From Streptomyces sp. DG2A-72 (lineage in GTDB: Bacteria > Actinomycetota > Actinomycetes > Streptomycetales > Streptomycetaceae), in NCBI RefSeq assembly GCF_030499575.1, contig NZ_JASTLC010000001.1:10006001-10070000 (forward strand): a stretch of DNA of 64,000 nt, read 5' to 3'. The translations under genes and the position numbers were made by a program. Position 1 is the stretch's first letter. Every line of letters starts with the position of its first letter. The notes under the pieces were generated by a model. It was not told the origin of the DNA, made no database searches, and worked only from the letters and a program-made list of their open reading frames with translations. Shown one piece after another: positions 26,887 to 35,799 of the stretch.

Positions 26887-27124
26887 GCGGTGATCTTAGG
26901 AATTGCCCCGTCGGGCCATCCACTCCGAAACAGTGACCGTTAGCTGAAATGTTGGCTCTGCGAACCCGTCTCAGATGGGGACCCGGCAGCCCTGGCACCA
27001 AGACCCCGCCGCCTGCGGGCGGCGGGGCGTTTCGTTTCTCCGGCATGGCCTTTCCACTCACGCGGGCGGAGCCCCGGGGGGAAAGCGCTGATCGCGCCCC
27101 CTGGAGCACGGCTATCAACGGCAC
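26887..27124. terminator. Strong GC hairpin in the intergenic region
   Basis: Perfect 10-bp stem CCCCGCCGCC (27004-27013) and GGCGGCGGGG (27018-27027) with a TGCG loop and, on the plus strand, CGTTTCGTTT after it. This has terminator form for plus-strand transcription. What it terminates is unclear because the upstream gene runs the other way; a lost plus-strand gene is possible. No other feature in the gap. Confidence 0.65.
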
Positions 27125-27342
27125 ATGGTCAACGCTGTCCTGTGCGGCCTCGCTGCCGCTGCCCTCTGCGTCCTGCCTGCCACCGTCGCTACCCCTGCCC
27201 ACGCCGCGGAGACCCTGCCCCTGGCCCAAGCCATCGACAGCCTGCCCGTGTCCACCGAATCCCGCGACGGCTACAGCCGCGACAAGTTCCGCCACTGAAA
27301 CGCCGGTAAAGACCCGACCGACGGCTGCAACACCCGGGCCTG
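27125..27342 (+). pseudogene. Secreted HNH endonuclease family protein, truncated by TGA codons
   Basis: A signal peptide (MVNAVLCGLAAAALCVLPAT through AHA) and the start of the mature domain (LPVSTESRDGYSRDKFRH) match the N-terminus of secreted actinobacterial HNH-family endonucleases. At 27296 a TGA sits where the family has Trp (KFRHWNAG); the frame then continues NAGKDPTDGCNTRA to a second TGA at 27341. The HNH core is missing, so only ~72 residues remain. Confidence 0.7.
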
Positions 27343-27500
27343 AGCGCACCGCTTCGCTCGTGCCGGTCGATGCGGGATTGCGCGATACTCCGTTCGCTGT
27401 CCCGATCCAGTGATCATCCCGCATGGCGCCGCCGACCCTCGCAGCTTCGCCTGTGACTCTCGCACCGAAAGGCCAGAACCCGCGAGAAGAGGAGTCGCTC

Positions 27501-27983
27501 ATGCCCGACCTGATCACGACGCTGCCTATCGGCCCGGTGGCGATGTCCCATCACGTCACCGGGACGTACTTCATGTGCAACGACTGGCACGACGGTGTCG
27601 GCAACCATGCGCAGACCTGGGCTGAGTTCCCATTCCCGAAGGACGGGACCAGCCACAAGTGGTACTTGGTGACGAACCCGGGCGGGACCACGGCCCGTAT
27701 CGAATCGTTCGCCAACCGCCGCTGCCTGACCGTCGGTTCCAAGCCTTCGGAGGTGGTCACCTTCCAGGAGCGAACTGACAGCCTCCACCAGGACTGGAAG
27801 TTCATCCGTCAGGATGTCAGTTCTGACAGCTTCGCCATCGTCTCGGCCGTGCATCCGCGATTTGCGCTGGGGCTCTCCGAATACCATCAACTCAATGACA
27901 AGGCGCTGGGCCTGACCCGGATGTGGGGTGGCGGGGTGCACATGGCCCAGGTGTGGCGGGTGTTCCCTGAGAGCGAGCTCTGA
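27501..27983 (+). CDS. Ricin-type beta-trefoil-like protein
   Basis: 160 residues. Sequence pattern of a small beta-rich protein: NHAQTWAEFPFPKDGTSHKW, YLVTNPGGTTARIESFANRR, CLTVGSKPSEVVTF and HQDWKFI; the latter resemble the Q-x-W and CL.V of RICIN/trefoil lectin modules. No signal peptide is visible in this start. ATG 27501 has AGAGGAG upstream. Likely binds a glycan, but the lectin assignment is tentative. Stops before a bidirectional terminator. Confidence 0.6.
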   Translation: MPDLITTLPIGPVAMSHHVTGTYFMCNDWHDGVGNHAQTWAEFPFPKDGTSHKWYLVTNPGGTTARIESFANRRCLTVGSKPSEVVTFQERTDSLHQDWKFIRQDVSSDSFAIVSAVHPRFALGLSEYHQLNDKALGLTRMWGGGVHMAQVWRVFPESEL

Positions 27984-28142
27984 GCGTGCTGCATGACTAC
28001 CGTCCGCATGCCCCGCTCGCGTCTGGCGCGGGGACGGGACACCTTCGGTTGCCGATGAGCTGAGGAGCGCGCCCCGGTTTTCCCGCCCCGGAGCTGGACC
28101 ACCGATCAGTTCGGTCACGCTTCCCGCAATGACACCCGCAGA

Positions 28143-28169
28143 CCGTCCGGGGTACGACTCCCCGGACGG
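28143..28169. terminator. Bidirectional terminator between convergent genes
   Basis: Perfect 10-bp stem CCGTCCGGGG (28143-28152) and CCCCGGACGG (28160-28169) with a 7-base loop, between the ricin-like gene (+) and the unknown gene at 28178 (-). Confidence 0.7.
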
Positions 28170-28177
28170 CTCGTGTG

Positions 28178-29179
28178 TCACTCTGCGTTGCTCTCGACGA
28201 CCGACCCTCGCCTGCGGTCGGCCGACGACAGCCTCAGGGTGAAGGACCGGCGGAACAGGTTCCCGACCGCGGCGGGTTCCAGGTCCAGGCTCACGCGGGC
28301 CCTGAGGCAGATTTCCCCGAGGAGGCGGGCGGTCTCACGGGGCCGGTGCCGGATGTACCAGGTGAGGAGTTTCACGGCACTCGTAGGCATGTCGGAGAGA
28401 ATGATCTCCTCCCGGCCCTGGCCCTCGTCGCGGCGCCGTTCGACGTCTTCGGCGAGGCGGCAGAGGATGGCCTCGACCAGCACGTCACGCAGCGGACCAT
28501 GGGGAATGAGGCCCTGGTTATGGCCGTACATGAGGCTGGCTGCCGCATCCCATGCGAGAGCGTCGGCGGCACTCTGCGCAAGGTCCCCTTCCATGTAGGA
28601 CGCCTGCTTCTTGCCGCCGCGGTGGCGTTGTTCGGTCAGGGCTTCGTGGAAGACGCCGCGCAGCCGGTTGCGGTCGGCCACGAGGCCGGTGGGATGGGTG
28701 GTGTCGTACACGGTGGTCGCGGACAGCAGGTCTGCGGGGCCGTTGTCCCGGCGGTAGTTCTCGGCCCAGTCCCGCGCGACCGGCACGGACCACCACATGC
28801 TGCCGGCTGACTCGTACTGTGGTTCGGGTAACTCGCTACGCCCGCCGTACTTGGGGTCGGGCAGGTCGTCCGTGCTGATCGCCGCGATCTTCGCCAACCC
28901 GGCCACGTCGACGAGGCTTTCCGTGTCCAGTTCGGGAGCGTGAAGGTCGACGATGCAAGCGTCTAGTGGCAGCAGGCCAGGCTGCGACGCCCGGAGCTGC
29001 GCCCAAAGGGCCAGGTGGTCCTTCCAGTTCGGCACGGGGCCTTGCGCGGTGAAGCCGGCGATCTTCATGATGCTGGCGCTGTGAGGGCTGCTGCCAGAGT
29101 CCAGCAGGTCCGCCGCCGTGATGGTCGTGGGGTTGTCGACGGGCCGGGGGCCGTAGCTCTCGAAGGCCGCGTCCCACAC
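28178..29179 (-). CDS. Unrecognised protein, ~333 residues or longer
   Basis: Codon use is normal for the window and the sequence is protein-like throughout, but I recognise no family. Features: TTITAADLLDSGSS, a LWAQLRASQPGLLPLDACIV stretch, VARDWAENYRRDNGPADLL, and a helical C-terminal half (HEALTEQRHRGGKKQASYME, VLVEAILCRLAEDVERRRDE). No TM segment or signal. The start is unsettled: GTG 29179 is the first normal start, but the same frame is open and protein-like (LHHEWKYRRSGFLHRRGGYR) back to the TAA at 29330 that ends the upstream small gene. Confidence 0.6.
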   Translation of the reverse strand: MWDAAFESYGPRPVDNPTTITAADLLDSGSSPHSASIMKIAGFTAQGPVPNWKDHLALWAQLRASQPGLLPLDACIVDLHAPELDTESLVDVAGLAKIAAISTDDLPDPKYGGRSELPEPQYESAGSMWWSVPVARDWAENYRRDNGPADLLSATTVYDTTHPTGLVADRNRLRGVFHEALTEQRHRGGKKQASYMEGDLAQSAADALAWDAAASLMYGHNQGLIPHGPLRDVLVEAILCRLAEDVERRRDEGQGREEIILSDMPTSAVKLLTWYIRHRPRETARLLGEICLRARVSLDLEPAAVGNLFRRSFTLRLSSADRRRGSVVESNAE

Positions 29180-29329
29180 CTGGCCGGGACGGTGCCGGCG
29201 TTCACCGTTCCACCGGTAGCCTCCGCGCCGGTGGAGGAAGCCCGAACGGCGGTACTTCCACTCATGGTGCAGATCGCTCTGGTCACCGTCACGGATCAGG
29301 AGGACGGTGCGACCGTGGGGCGGGTGGTC

Positions 29330-29557
29330 TTACACCGCCCACGCAAAGGACGGATTCTTGGGCTCCGTGGTGAACGCGACCCACCCGCCGTCCCCGGCGC
29401 GGTCGGTACGGCCCCAGAGCCGTTCCCCCTGATTCCGGCCTGTGCGTTCGATCGCGTCGGGCTTGTCCAGGGGTAAGCGGCCGTCATTGATGAACGGCAA
29501 GCCCGGGATGGGGTGGTCGGTGCTGGTGCTGTTGGCCACCGGGCGTAAGCGGTACAC
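29330..29557 (-). CDS. Small unrecognised protein in frame with the next gene
   Basis: 75 residues from GTG 29557, preceded by AGAGGG. Sequence such as YRLRPVANSTSTDHPIPGLP and GRLPLDKPDAIERTGRNQGE looks coded, and it ends NPSFAWAV then TAA. The following gene continues in the same frame right after this stop without a usual start codon. The two could be one gene interrupted by a stop, or a coupled pair. Confidence 0.5.
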   Translation of the reverse strand: MYRLRPVANSTSTDHPIPGLPFINDGRLPLDKPDAIERTGRNQGERLWGRTDRAGDGGWVAFTTEPKNPSFAWAV

Positions 29558-29936
29558 GTCGGTTTCCCTCTTCGTCGGTTGTTGATCGGGATGGTGGTGC
29601 TCTTGGATAACACCGGCCCGCTGGCGAACCGGATATGCCTCGTGAGACTGCCCCGAATCTTCCCGCCCCGCGTACAGCGAGCAACCCACCGGAACCGTGC
29701 TCCTCAGCCGGTCCCATCGGCGGCCGAAAAGCCATCCCGCTCGCTCGCGGATGACCCGGTCACAGCACCAGCGGACGGACTTGCGGGTGACTTCCGCGGC
29801 GGGCCGGACATGCGCGGCCGTCACGCGCCGGCACCCGTGTCGGTCTTGCCGAACTCCGGCGGGCTCCGGGGTTTCATGGAGAAGAGTGTCGCTGCCGGTT
29901 GGTAAGCGACCGAGCGATGCCGGACATTGCTGGGCT
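29558..29936. other. Intergenic region between divergent transcription units
   Basis: No gene seen. It holds the promoters of the small gene at 29557 (-) and the sigma factor at 29937 (+). Open frames here have no ribosome site or recognisable product. Confidence 0.4.
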
Positions 29937-30473
29937 ATGGATGCGGATGAATCCAGTGAGCGGCTGGAGCAGTTGTTCCGGCAGACGTTCCGGCGGGTGA
30001 TGGCGTACTGCCTGCGCCGGACCGGTGATACGGCGGCACACGACGCCGTGGCAGAGGTCTATGCGGTGGCGTGGCGCCGGCGACGTCATCTGCCCGACGA
30101 CGGTGAAGAGGCGGTGCTGTGGCTGTTGGGCATCGCGCGACGCGTGCTGGCCAACCAGGCGCGCAGCCAGCGGCGTTGGTCCCGACTGCTGCTGAGAGTG
30201 GCGGAGCAGCCGGATCCCCCACGCCGCCAGGAGCGTGACGCCGACGATGAGCTCTTGGCCGCCCTGGAGCAAGGGTCGGCCGCCGACCGGGAGCTGTTAC
30301 GCCTGGCCTACTGGGACGACCTGTCCCGCCATGAGATCGCGGCGGTCCTCGGCATCTCCGTCGGTGCCGTCGACACACGCCTGCACCGGGCCCGGCAGCG
30401 GCTGAAGGAACGGCTCGCAGCCTCAAGCTCCGATCTGCATGCGACCAAGGAGAAGGATCATGCTGAGCGATGA
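29937..30473 (+). CDS. ECF-type RNA polymerase sigma factor
   Basis: 178 residues. Region 2: FRQTFRRVMAYCLRRTGDTA, then AVAEVYAVAWRRRRHLPDDG (the DA.AEVF.VAWRR pattern). Region 4: SAADRELLRLAYWDDLSRHE followed by IAAVLGISVGAVDTRLHRAR, a clear sigma-4 helix-turn-helix. ATG 29937 is the family start. It overlaps the next gene by 14 bases, which encodes a one-TM protein and is likely its regulatory partner. Confidence 0.9.
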   Translation: MDADESSERLEQLFRQTFRRVMAYCLRRTGDTAAHDAVAEVYAVAWRRRRHLPDDGEEAVLWLLGIARRVLANQARSQRRWSRLLLRVAEQPDPPRRQERDADDELLAALEQGSAADRELLRLAYWDDLSRHEIAAVLGISVGAVDTRLHRARQRLKERLAASSSDLHATKEKDHAER

Positions 30474-31212
30474 CGAACTCGTCCGGATGCTCCGGACCCG
30501 CGATCCACACCCTGACCTGTCGGAGACCGATCCGGACTCGCCGGTCGCCGACCGGATCCTGGCCCGGGTGCGTGAGCGTACGCGGCGGCGGCGCAAGCGC
30601 ACGATGGTCGTGGCTCCCGTGGTGGCCCTGGCCGTGGTCGGTGGCACCGCCGGGACCTATGCGTGGGTCGCCGGTGACGGCGATGGCCACACGCTTGATT
30701 CGAGCGGGCCGACCTGCGTCGGATCCGAGCATGCCGACGCCGTGACCGGCTTCGATCCCATCGCCGACGACCCGATCCGGGTGTGCCGGCAGCTGTGGCA
30801 GGACACCTTCGGCAGGCCGGCGCCAAAGACGCTCACAGCCTGCGTCGACAGCTCCGCGCAGGGCTCGATCCAGGTCTACCCCGGCGGTCGGGACCAGTGC
30901 GCACGCCACCGCGCGGATCCGTACCTCGGACCGACCCGCGAGCAGCTGAACCTCGCCCACTTCCGCACCGACGTCAGGGAGCGTTTCGCCGAACGCGACT
31001 GCGTCAGCTACCCGGAGTTCCGGAACGTGATCAGCGAGCTCCTCGCCAAGCACCGCCTCACCGGCTGGTCGGCAGGCCACTTCCAGACCGCTGACGAGGA
31101 GCCGGAGGGCCCCTGCGCGCAGATCGTCTACTTCGACGAGCCGGAGCAGAAGATCTGGCTCGGAGACGCCAAGGCCGGCGACCCGATCCACGTGCCGTGG
31201 ACGAGCCCCTGA
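30460..31212 (+). CDS. Single-TM protein encoded with the sigma factor (anti-sigma candidate)
   Basis: 250 residues. Cytoplasmic N-terminus of ~45 residues (DDELVRMLRTRDPHPDLSET), a basic RRRRKR stretch, one TM helix (MVVAPVVALAVVGGTAGTYA), then an external domain with several Cys (TCVGSEHAD, VCRQLWQDTF, LTACVDSS, DQCARHRAD, RDCVSYPEF, GPCAQIVYF). This is the common layout of ECF partner proteins in Streptomyces. The ATG at 30460 has AAGGAGAAGG upstream and overlaps the sigma gene. No zinc-binding anti-sigma motif (HxxxCxxC) is seen. Confidence 0.7.
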   Translation: MLSDDELVRMLRTRDPHPDLSETDPDSPVADRILARVRERTRRRRKRTMVVAPVVALAVVGGTAGTYAWVAGDGDGHTLDSSGPTCVGSEHADAVTGFDPIADDPIRVCRQLWQDTFGRPAPKTLTACVDSSAQGSIQVYPGGRDQCARHRADPYLGPTREQLNLAHFRTDVRERFAERDCVSYPEFRNVISELLAKHRLTGWSAGHFQTADEEPEGPCAQIVYFDEPEQKIWLGDAKAGDPIHVPWTSP

Positions 31213-31419
31213 TGGTGGCCGTGGGCGTGGGCTGCGAGGGCGACGTGGAAAGCGCGGCCTCGTTCGGAGAGCCGCATGATCATGCCGTCGGGCGGTCCTG
31301 CGGCGGCCACGCCTTGGTCCGCTCGAGGGTTGTTCCCGGACCGCTGAATTCCTTACGGCCTGCCGGCGTCCCGGGGGACCCACCTTGCTCGTGGTGTACG
31401 CCTGGCGCAAGCTGGTCGT

Positions 31420-32178
31420 ATGGGTGCGGACGACGGCCCTACGCTCATCACGTCCGTCCAGCGGGCCCTGCGCCTGCTGGAGGCGGTGAGTACGCACGAG
31501 AACGGCGCGCCGGCGAAACAGCTGGCGCGTGAGACGGGCCTGCCCTTGGCGACCGCCTATCACCTGCTGCGGACGCTGGTCCACGACGGATATGTGCGGA
31601 AACTGGACGACGGCGGGTTCATCCTGGGCGACAAGCTGCAGACGCTGCAGACCACGGGCCGTGGACAGGCGCTGCTCAGCCGCGTTCGTCCCACGCTCGC
31701 CGCGCTGCGGGACGAGCTGGCGACGGCCGCCTACCTCACCTTCTACGAGGACGGTGAAATCCGGGTCGCGGAGATCGTCGACGGCCCTCGGGCGCCTCGC
31801 GTCGACCTCTGGGTGGGGTTCGAGGACGCGGGGCACGCCACCGCGCTGGGCAAGTCCGTGCTCCGGGAACTGGATGAGGCCGACCGCAAGGACTACCTCT
31901 CCCGTCACCACCTCGCCGACCTCACACCACGGACGATCACCAGCCTGCCGGAACTGCTCCGGCGACTGGACTCCTCACCCGGGGCCCCGGCCGTCACCGA
32001 CCTGGAGGAGTACGCCCTCGGCACGGTCTGCGTCGCCGTACCCGTCTACAGCGGGGACACGCTCGGCTCGCTCGGAGTCTCCCTGCCGGCTGACCGGCTG
32101 TCCCGGCTCCCCGAGATTCGGGCACGGCTGATCCCGACCGCGAGTCGCGTCACCAGGAGCCTTTCGCTCACTATCTGA
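31420..32178 (+). CDS. IclR-family transcriptional regulator
   Basis: 252 residues. N-terminal winged helix: LITSVQRALRLLEAVSTHEN, AKQLARETGLPLATAYHLLR, then the effector-binding IclR domain (FEDAGHATALGKSVLRELDE, DLEEYALGTVCVAVPVYSGD, LGSLGVSLPADRLSRLPEI). Such regulators control catabolic genes, but no obvious target is adjacent. ATG 31420. Confidence 0.92.
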   Translation: MGADDGPTLITSVQRALRLLEAVSTHENGAPAKQLARETGLPLATAYHLLRTLVHDGYVRKLDDGGFILGDKLQTLQTTGRGQALLSRVRPTLAALRDELATAAYLTFYEDGEIRVAEIVDGPRAPRVDLWVGFEDAGHATALGKSVLRELDEADRKDYLSRHHLADLTPRTITSLPELLRRLDSSPGAPAVTDLEEYALGTVCVAVPVYSGDTLGSLGVSLPADRLSRLPEIRARLIPTASRVTRSLSLTI

Positions 32179-32276
32179 AAATCCTGTTCTTGTGAGTGGC
32201 CGGGCTGACCCGTTTTATGGATGAAACAGGCATTTCAGGTGTGTGCCCTGCGTACAGGTGAGGACTGCGGACGAAC

Positions 32277-33536
32277 ATGAGTCAGGCCCGAGACCATGGT
32301 GGCAACCACTGGCCGATGCGGCTGCTCAGAAACCGAGTGGCCGGTCCCAGGGCTTCGGCCCGCAGGCGCGCCGTCGCGCAGTTGGCCGCCGGGATGCCCG
32401 TCCTGCCCGTGCTGATCGTCTCTGCCGTCGTATTCATCGATCTCGCCGACGGAGCGGGGATGATCTGGCTGCCCCTGCTCGCGGCGGGGCCCGCCCTGGC
32501 CGCCACCACCAACGGACCACGCGGCGTGCTCTGGGTCGGTCTCCTCACGGTGGTGCTCGGCGCCACGCTGGGAACCCGGGACGGTATTCCGGGCCGTGAA
32601 CTGGCCGCTGTGCTGTCCGCCCTGGTGGCTGTCACCCTTGCGAGCGGCCTGGCCAGCGCGTTGCGCGGGCGCCGTGAACGGGTGCTCGCGGCCGTCCGGT
32701 CGGTCGCGGAGACGGCGCAGCATGCGCTGCTCAAGCCTGTGCCGGCGACCGTCGGGCCGTTTCAGGTGGCGGTCCGCTACAGCGCCGCGGCGGCCGAGGC
32801 CCGTATCGGCGGTGATCTCTACGCTCTGGTACCCACCCCGTACGGAGTGCGGCTGATCGTCGGGGATGTGCGCGGCAAGGGGCTGCCGGCCGTGGGGACC
32901 GCCGCCCTGGTGCTCGGTGTCTTCCGCGAGGCCGCCTACGACGAACCCGATCTCCTCGCCGTGGTCGACAGGATCGAGCGGAGTCTGGCGCGCAATCTCG
33001 GTCACGACGACTTCGTCACCGCCGTGGTCGCCGGATTCCCGCAAGCAGGGCATCTGGAAGTGGTGAACTGCGGGCACACGCCTCCGTTGCTGGTACACGC
33101 CTCGGGGAGCGTCGCGGCGGTCGAGCCCATGCATCCGGCCCCGCCCCTCGGACTGCGCGCCCTCACGGGTGAAACGCCGGGCCTCGGAGTGCTGCCCTTC
33201 GCCGACGGTGATCAACTGCTGCTCTATACCGACGGGGTGACCGAGGCCCGAGACCGCGGCCGTGCGTTCTATCCGCTTGCCGAGGGTCTGGAGCGCCACG
33301 TCTCCCACGAACCGGCACGCACCCTCGACGCGCTCCATGACGAGCTGCTGGCGCATGTCGGCGGTCGACTGCACGACGACGCGGCGCTGCTCCTGATACG
33401 CAAGCCGACGCATTCCGAATCGCGGGTTCCCGAAGTGGCCGTTCCGGCGGCGACCGTTCCCGAGCCGGCGCCCCGGCCCGCGGCGGCTGCTTCTCCGAGG
33501 CCCAGGACGTGGCTCCAGGCCGCTGACTGGGCCTGA
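32277..33536 (+). CDS. PP2C-family protein phosphatase (SpoIIE/RsbU-like), membrane-bound
   Basis: 419 residues. N-terminal TM segments (LAAGMPVLPVLIVSAVVFID, MIWLPLLAAGPALAATT and GVLWVGLLTVVLGATLG), then a SpoIIE phosphatase domain: the metal-site Asp of ARIGGDLYAL and LIVGDVRGKGLPA, VVNCGHTPPLLV, LLLYTDGVTEARD and the terminal Asp in HDDAALLLI. In Streptomyces such enzymes act on anti-sigma antagonist proteins. The C-terminus is Pro/Ala-rich and probably disordered. Confidence 0.92.
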   Translation: MSQARDHGGNHWPMRLLRNRVAGPRASARRRAVAQLAAGMPVLPVLIVSAVVFIDLADGAGMIWLPLLAAGPALAATTNGPRGVLWVGLLTVVLGATLGTRDGIPGRELAAVLSALVAVTLASGLASALRGRRERVLAAVRSVAETAQHALLKPVPATVGPFQVAVRYSAAAAEARIGGDLYALVPTPYGVRLIVGDVRGKGLPAVGTAALVLGVFREAAYDEPDLLAVVDRIERSLARNLGHDDFVTAVVAGFPQAGHLEVVNCGHTPPLLVHASGSVAAVEPMHPAPPLGLRALTGETPGLGVLPFADGDQLLLYTDGVTEARDRGRAFYPLAEGLERHVSHEPARTLDALHDELLAHVGGRLHDDAALLLIRKPTHSESRVPEVAVPAATVPEPAPRPAAAASPRPRTWLQAADWA

Positions 33537-33967
33537 CGCACCCAGATCCGCGTCGGCTCGGCGAGCCCGATCCCGGCTCGGCCAGGAATGCCTTCATCGC
33601 GGCCCACTCCGTCGTGGAGCTCGGACGGAGTTCTGAGGCGGTCTGAACTGCGGCCGACCGCTCACCCCACGCCAAGGACTCGAGCGACGGGACGGCGGAG
33701 GAACTCGCTCGTCTCCAGCGCTGAAGGTGGGGAGGGCGTACGGGATTTTCAGAGGCGTCAACCGAGGCTGAGCGCCTTGCACCGACGACACCGCCCTGGT
33801 CCTCATCCGCCCGTGCACCGGCCCGGCCCGCAGCACGGCGCGTTGCCCGGGCCGGAGTCCAGGGCCGTGGCGCGGGGCGTGTGGCCCACCATGGTCCTGT
33901 GCGGTCCTCGCCCCGCCCTGCGGATAGCATCAGAGGTCCGGCGCGGTTCCCAGCAGAGGCGACGATC
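33537..33967. other. Gap with a possible phosphatase tail relic
   Basis: No complete gene. Around 33790 a plus frame reads TDDTALVLIRP, similar to the end of a SpoIIE-type phosphatase, so this may be decayed paralogous sequence. The remainder holds nothing recognisable, only the promoter region of the truncated PucR gene. Confidence 0.35.
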
Positions 33968-34189
33968 ATGGATCCGGCCGCGGTTTCTCTCTCCCCCGCA
34001 GCGAGCATCAGCCTGCGTCATTTGCTGATGGCGCTGGGGGACTCGTTGGTGGAGGTGCAGGTCGCTCCGGCGGGGCTGGATGTCGAGATCCGTGGCGTTG
34101 CGCTGCTCGATCCCGAGGATCCGCCGACCGCGCAGGCGCCCAGCGCGCCGACCGCCGCCACCCCCGCGAGCAGCGACCGCGTTGGATGA
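33968..34189 (+). pseudogene. Truncated PucR-family regulator (N-terminus only)
   Basis: SLRHLLMALGDSLVEVQVAP and LDVEIRGVALLDPEDPPTAQ match the start of PucR-type purine-catabolism regulators of Streptomyces. The match ends near 34160, where the reading frame runs into IS701 transposase sequence. The DNA-binding C-terminal domain is missing, so the product would not regulate. ATG 33968. Confidence 0.65.
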
Positions 34190-34430
34190 AGCCCGGTGCC
34201 GTCTGGAGGACTTCGCAGCGGATGTGTTCGAGCCGTTCGCTCGGGCGGATCAGCGTCGGTGGGGCGGGGTGTATCTGCGGGGACTGCTGCTGGGAGGGCA
34301 GCGCAAATCGGTGGAGCCGATGGCCGCCCGGCTGAGTGAGGACGGCAACCGCCAGGCCCTGGCCCACTTCATCACCACCAGCCCATGGGATGCGGCGCAT
34401 GTGCGAGCCCGACTCGCATGGAAGATGGCC
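34188..34430 (+). pseudogene. IS701-family transposase, N-terminal relic
   Basis: Encodes LEDFAADVFEPFARADQRRW then GGVYLRGLLLGGQRKSVEPM, RLSEDGNRQALAHFITTSPW and AAHVRARLAWKM, the standard IS701-family N-terminus. Similarity ends there. The missing remainder resembles, in family, the separate relic at 43829-44625. Confidence 0.75.
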
Positions 34431-34472
34431 CCGGCGGTCGTGCCTGTGGCGGCCTACGCGCGCGATGTGGCC

Positions 34473-34829
34473 TCACGCTGAGCGTGGATTGTCGGCATGT
34501 GGCGGCCCCCAGGCACTGAGCGGCGACAGCGCGTCATTCAGCTCCACGCCGTGCTCGGTGAGCGAGTACTCCACCCTGGGTGGGACCTCGCGGTGCACGA
34601 TGCCGTGCGCCTCCAGTTCGCGCAGCTGCTGGATCAGCATCTTCTCGCTGACGCTGGGCAGTTCACGGCGCAACTCTCCGGTACGGCCCTCGTGCAGGGC
34701 CCACAGGATCAGGCCCTTCCACTTGCCGCCGACGACGTCCATGGCCGCGTCGATACCGCAGATGTACGGCCGATGCTTGGCTATGGTCCCAACTTCCGTT
34801 CGATGCTTACCAATTGGTGAGTACCGCAC
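34473..34829 (-). CDS. HxlR-family transcriptional regulator
   Basis: About 118 residues. HxlR winged helix: RPYICGIDAAMDVVGGKWKG, LILWALHEGRTGELRREL, KMLIQQLRELEAHGIVHREV and EYSLTEHGVELNDALSPLS. Most Streptomyces members act as redox- or aldehyde-responsive repressors of a divergent oxidoreductase; here the divergent gene is a broken NAD-binding reductase. The start is unsettled: GTG 34829 is the best normal start, but a palindrome lies just inside it. An open extension continues to 34970. Confidence 0.85.
   Translation of the reverse strand: MRYSPIGKHRTEVGTIAKHRPYICGIDAAMDVVGGKWKGLILWALHEGRTGELRRELPSVSEKMLIQQLRELEAHGIVHREVPPRVEYSLTEHGVELNDALSPLSAWGPPHADNPRSA
34803..34820. promoter_or_regulatory. 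Palindrome ACCAATTGGT in the HxlR divergent region
   Basis: ACCAATTGGT (34809-34818) is a perfect 10-bp palindrome with partial extension on both sides (CTTACCAATTGGTGAG), between the HxlR and NAD-binding reductase genes. HxlR dimers bind such sites. Candidate operator. Confidence 0.45.
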
Positions 34830-34954
34830 AGAATAGTTGGTACTTGCCGAGCCTGGCTGCCTGGGAAAGCATCGAGGTCGTGAACACCCGTCAAGAGGGC
34901 CGTGCGCAGGTGACGCGGCCGACGGGTCACGCTTTCTCGAGACAGGAGCACTCC

Positions 34955-35442
34955 GTGAGTAATACGTCACCCGTAACCGTCCTTGGCCTCGGAGACATGG
35001 GCCGGGCCCTGGCCGCAGCGTTCCTCGCCGCGGAGCGGGCGACCACTGTCTGGAACCGCACCGCTGCCAAGGCCGATGAGCTGATCGCGCTGGGTGCCGT
35101 GCGGGCCGGCTCGGTCGCCGAGGCGGTAGCCGGAAGCCCTTTGGTGGTGGTCTGCCTGCTGGACTACGGCATCGTGCGGGAGACCTTGGAGCCGGTAGCG
35201 GGGCAGCTGCGCGGCAGGACGGTCGTCAACCTCACCAACGGCACTCCGTCGCAGGCGTCCGAGAGGGCCGCCTGGGTGGCGGGCACGGCGGGGACTACCT
35301 GGACGGCGGCATCATGGCCGTGCCGACGACTGCGGCGACCCCTGAAGCGTTCATCCTCTACAGCGGCGAGCAGCGGATTTTCGACACGTACCGCGAGGTG
35401 CTCAGGGAATCTGCCGTCAGGGCCAAGCTCGGGAGTCAATGA
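34955..35442 (+). pseudogene. NAD(P)-binding 6-phosphogluconate dehydrogenase/imine reductase-like, broken
   Basis: Rossmann start VTVLGLGDMGRALAAAFLAA, TTVWNRTAAKADELIALGAV, PLVVVCLLDYGIVRETLEPV and VNLTNGTPSQASERAAWV are in one frame. Near 35285 the frame shifts to DYLDGGIMAVPTTAATPEAF and ILYSGEQRIFDTYREVL, then ends early at 35442; the C-terminal catalytic helical domain is missing. A GTG start with AGGAG upstream. It faces the HxlR regulator, the usual arrangement. Confidence 0.8.
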
Positions 35443-35475
35443 GCAGCGAAAACACTGCTGTCGTCACCGTGCGCA

Positions 35476-35799
35476 ATGTTGCATCTGGTGCAATTCAGCA
35501 CGTTTACCGATGCCATCCGCTTCGGCCTACCACCCCACATCGCCCAGGTCATCGTCGGACACACCAACATCAACACCACCATGGGCTACAACGCCGTCTA
35601 CCCCACCGAGACCATCGAAGCCCACCGCGCCTTCATCACCCGCCGCCGCCCCCTGCGCCCCGCCGAGGAGTACCGCACCCCCACCGAAACCGAGTGGGAG
35701 GACTTCCTCGGCCACTTCGAACGCCGCAAACTCTCCGTCGGCACCTGCGCCCGCGCCTACGGCACCGCCTGCATCCACGAACACGCCTGCTTATCCGAA
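35476..35799 (+). pseudogene. C-terminal relic of a tyrosine-type integrase
   Basis: RFGLPPHIAQVIVGHTNINT then TMGYNAVYPTETIEAHRAFI matches the C-terminal part of site-specific tyrosine recombinases (the HTNxxTTxxY block carrying the catalytic Tyr). It continues RRRPLRPAEEYRTPTETEWE and SVGTCARAYGTACIHEHAC, then is cut at the IS481 boundary. Upstream it starts abruptly after the broken reductase. A relic of an integrated element. Confidence 0.7.

Noticed and set aside
29935..31911. 658-codon minus-strand frame over the sigma factor and its partner
   Set aside because: Antisense shadow of the sigma factor, the TM protein and IclR, all of which have clear domains.
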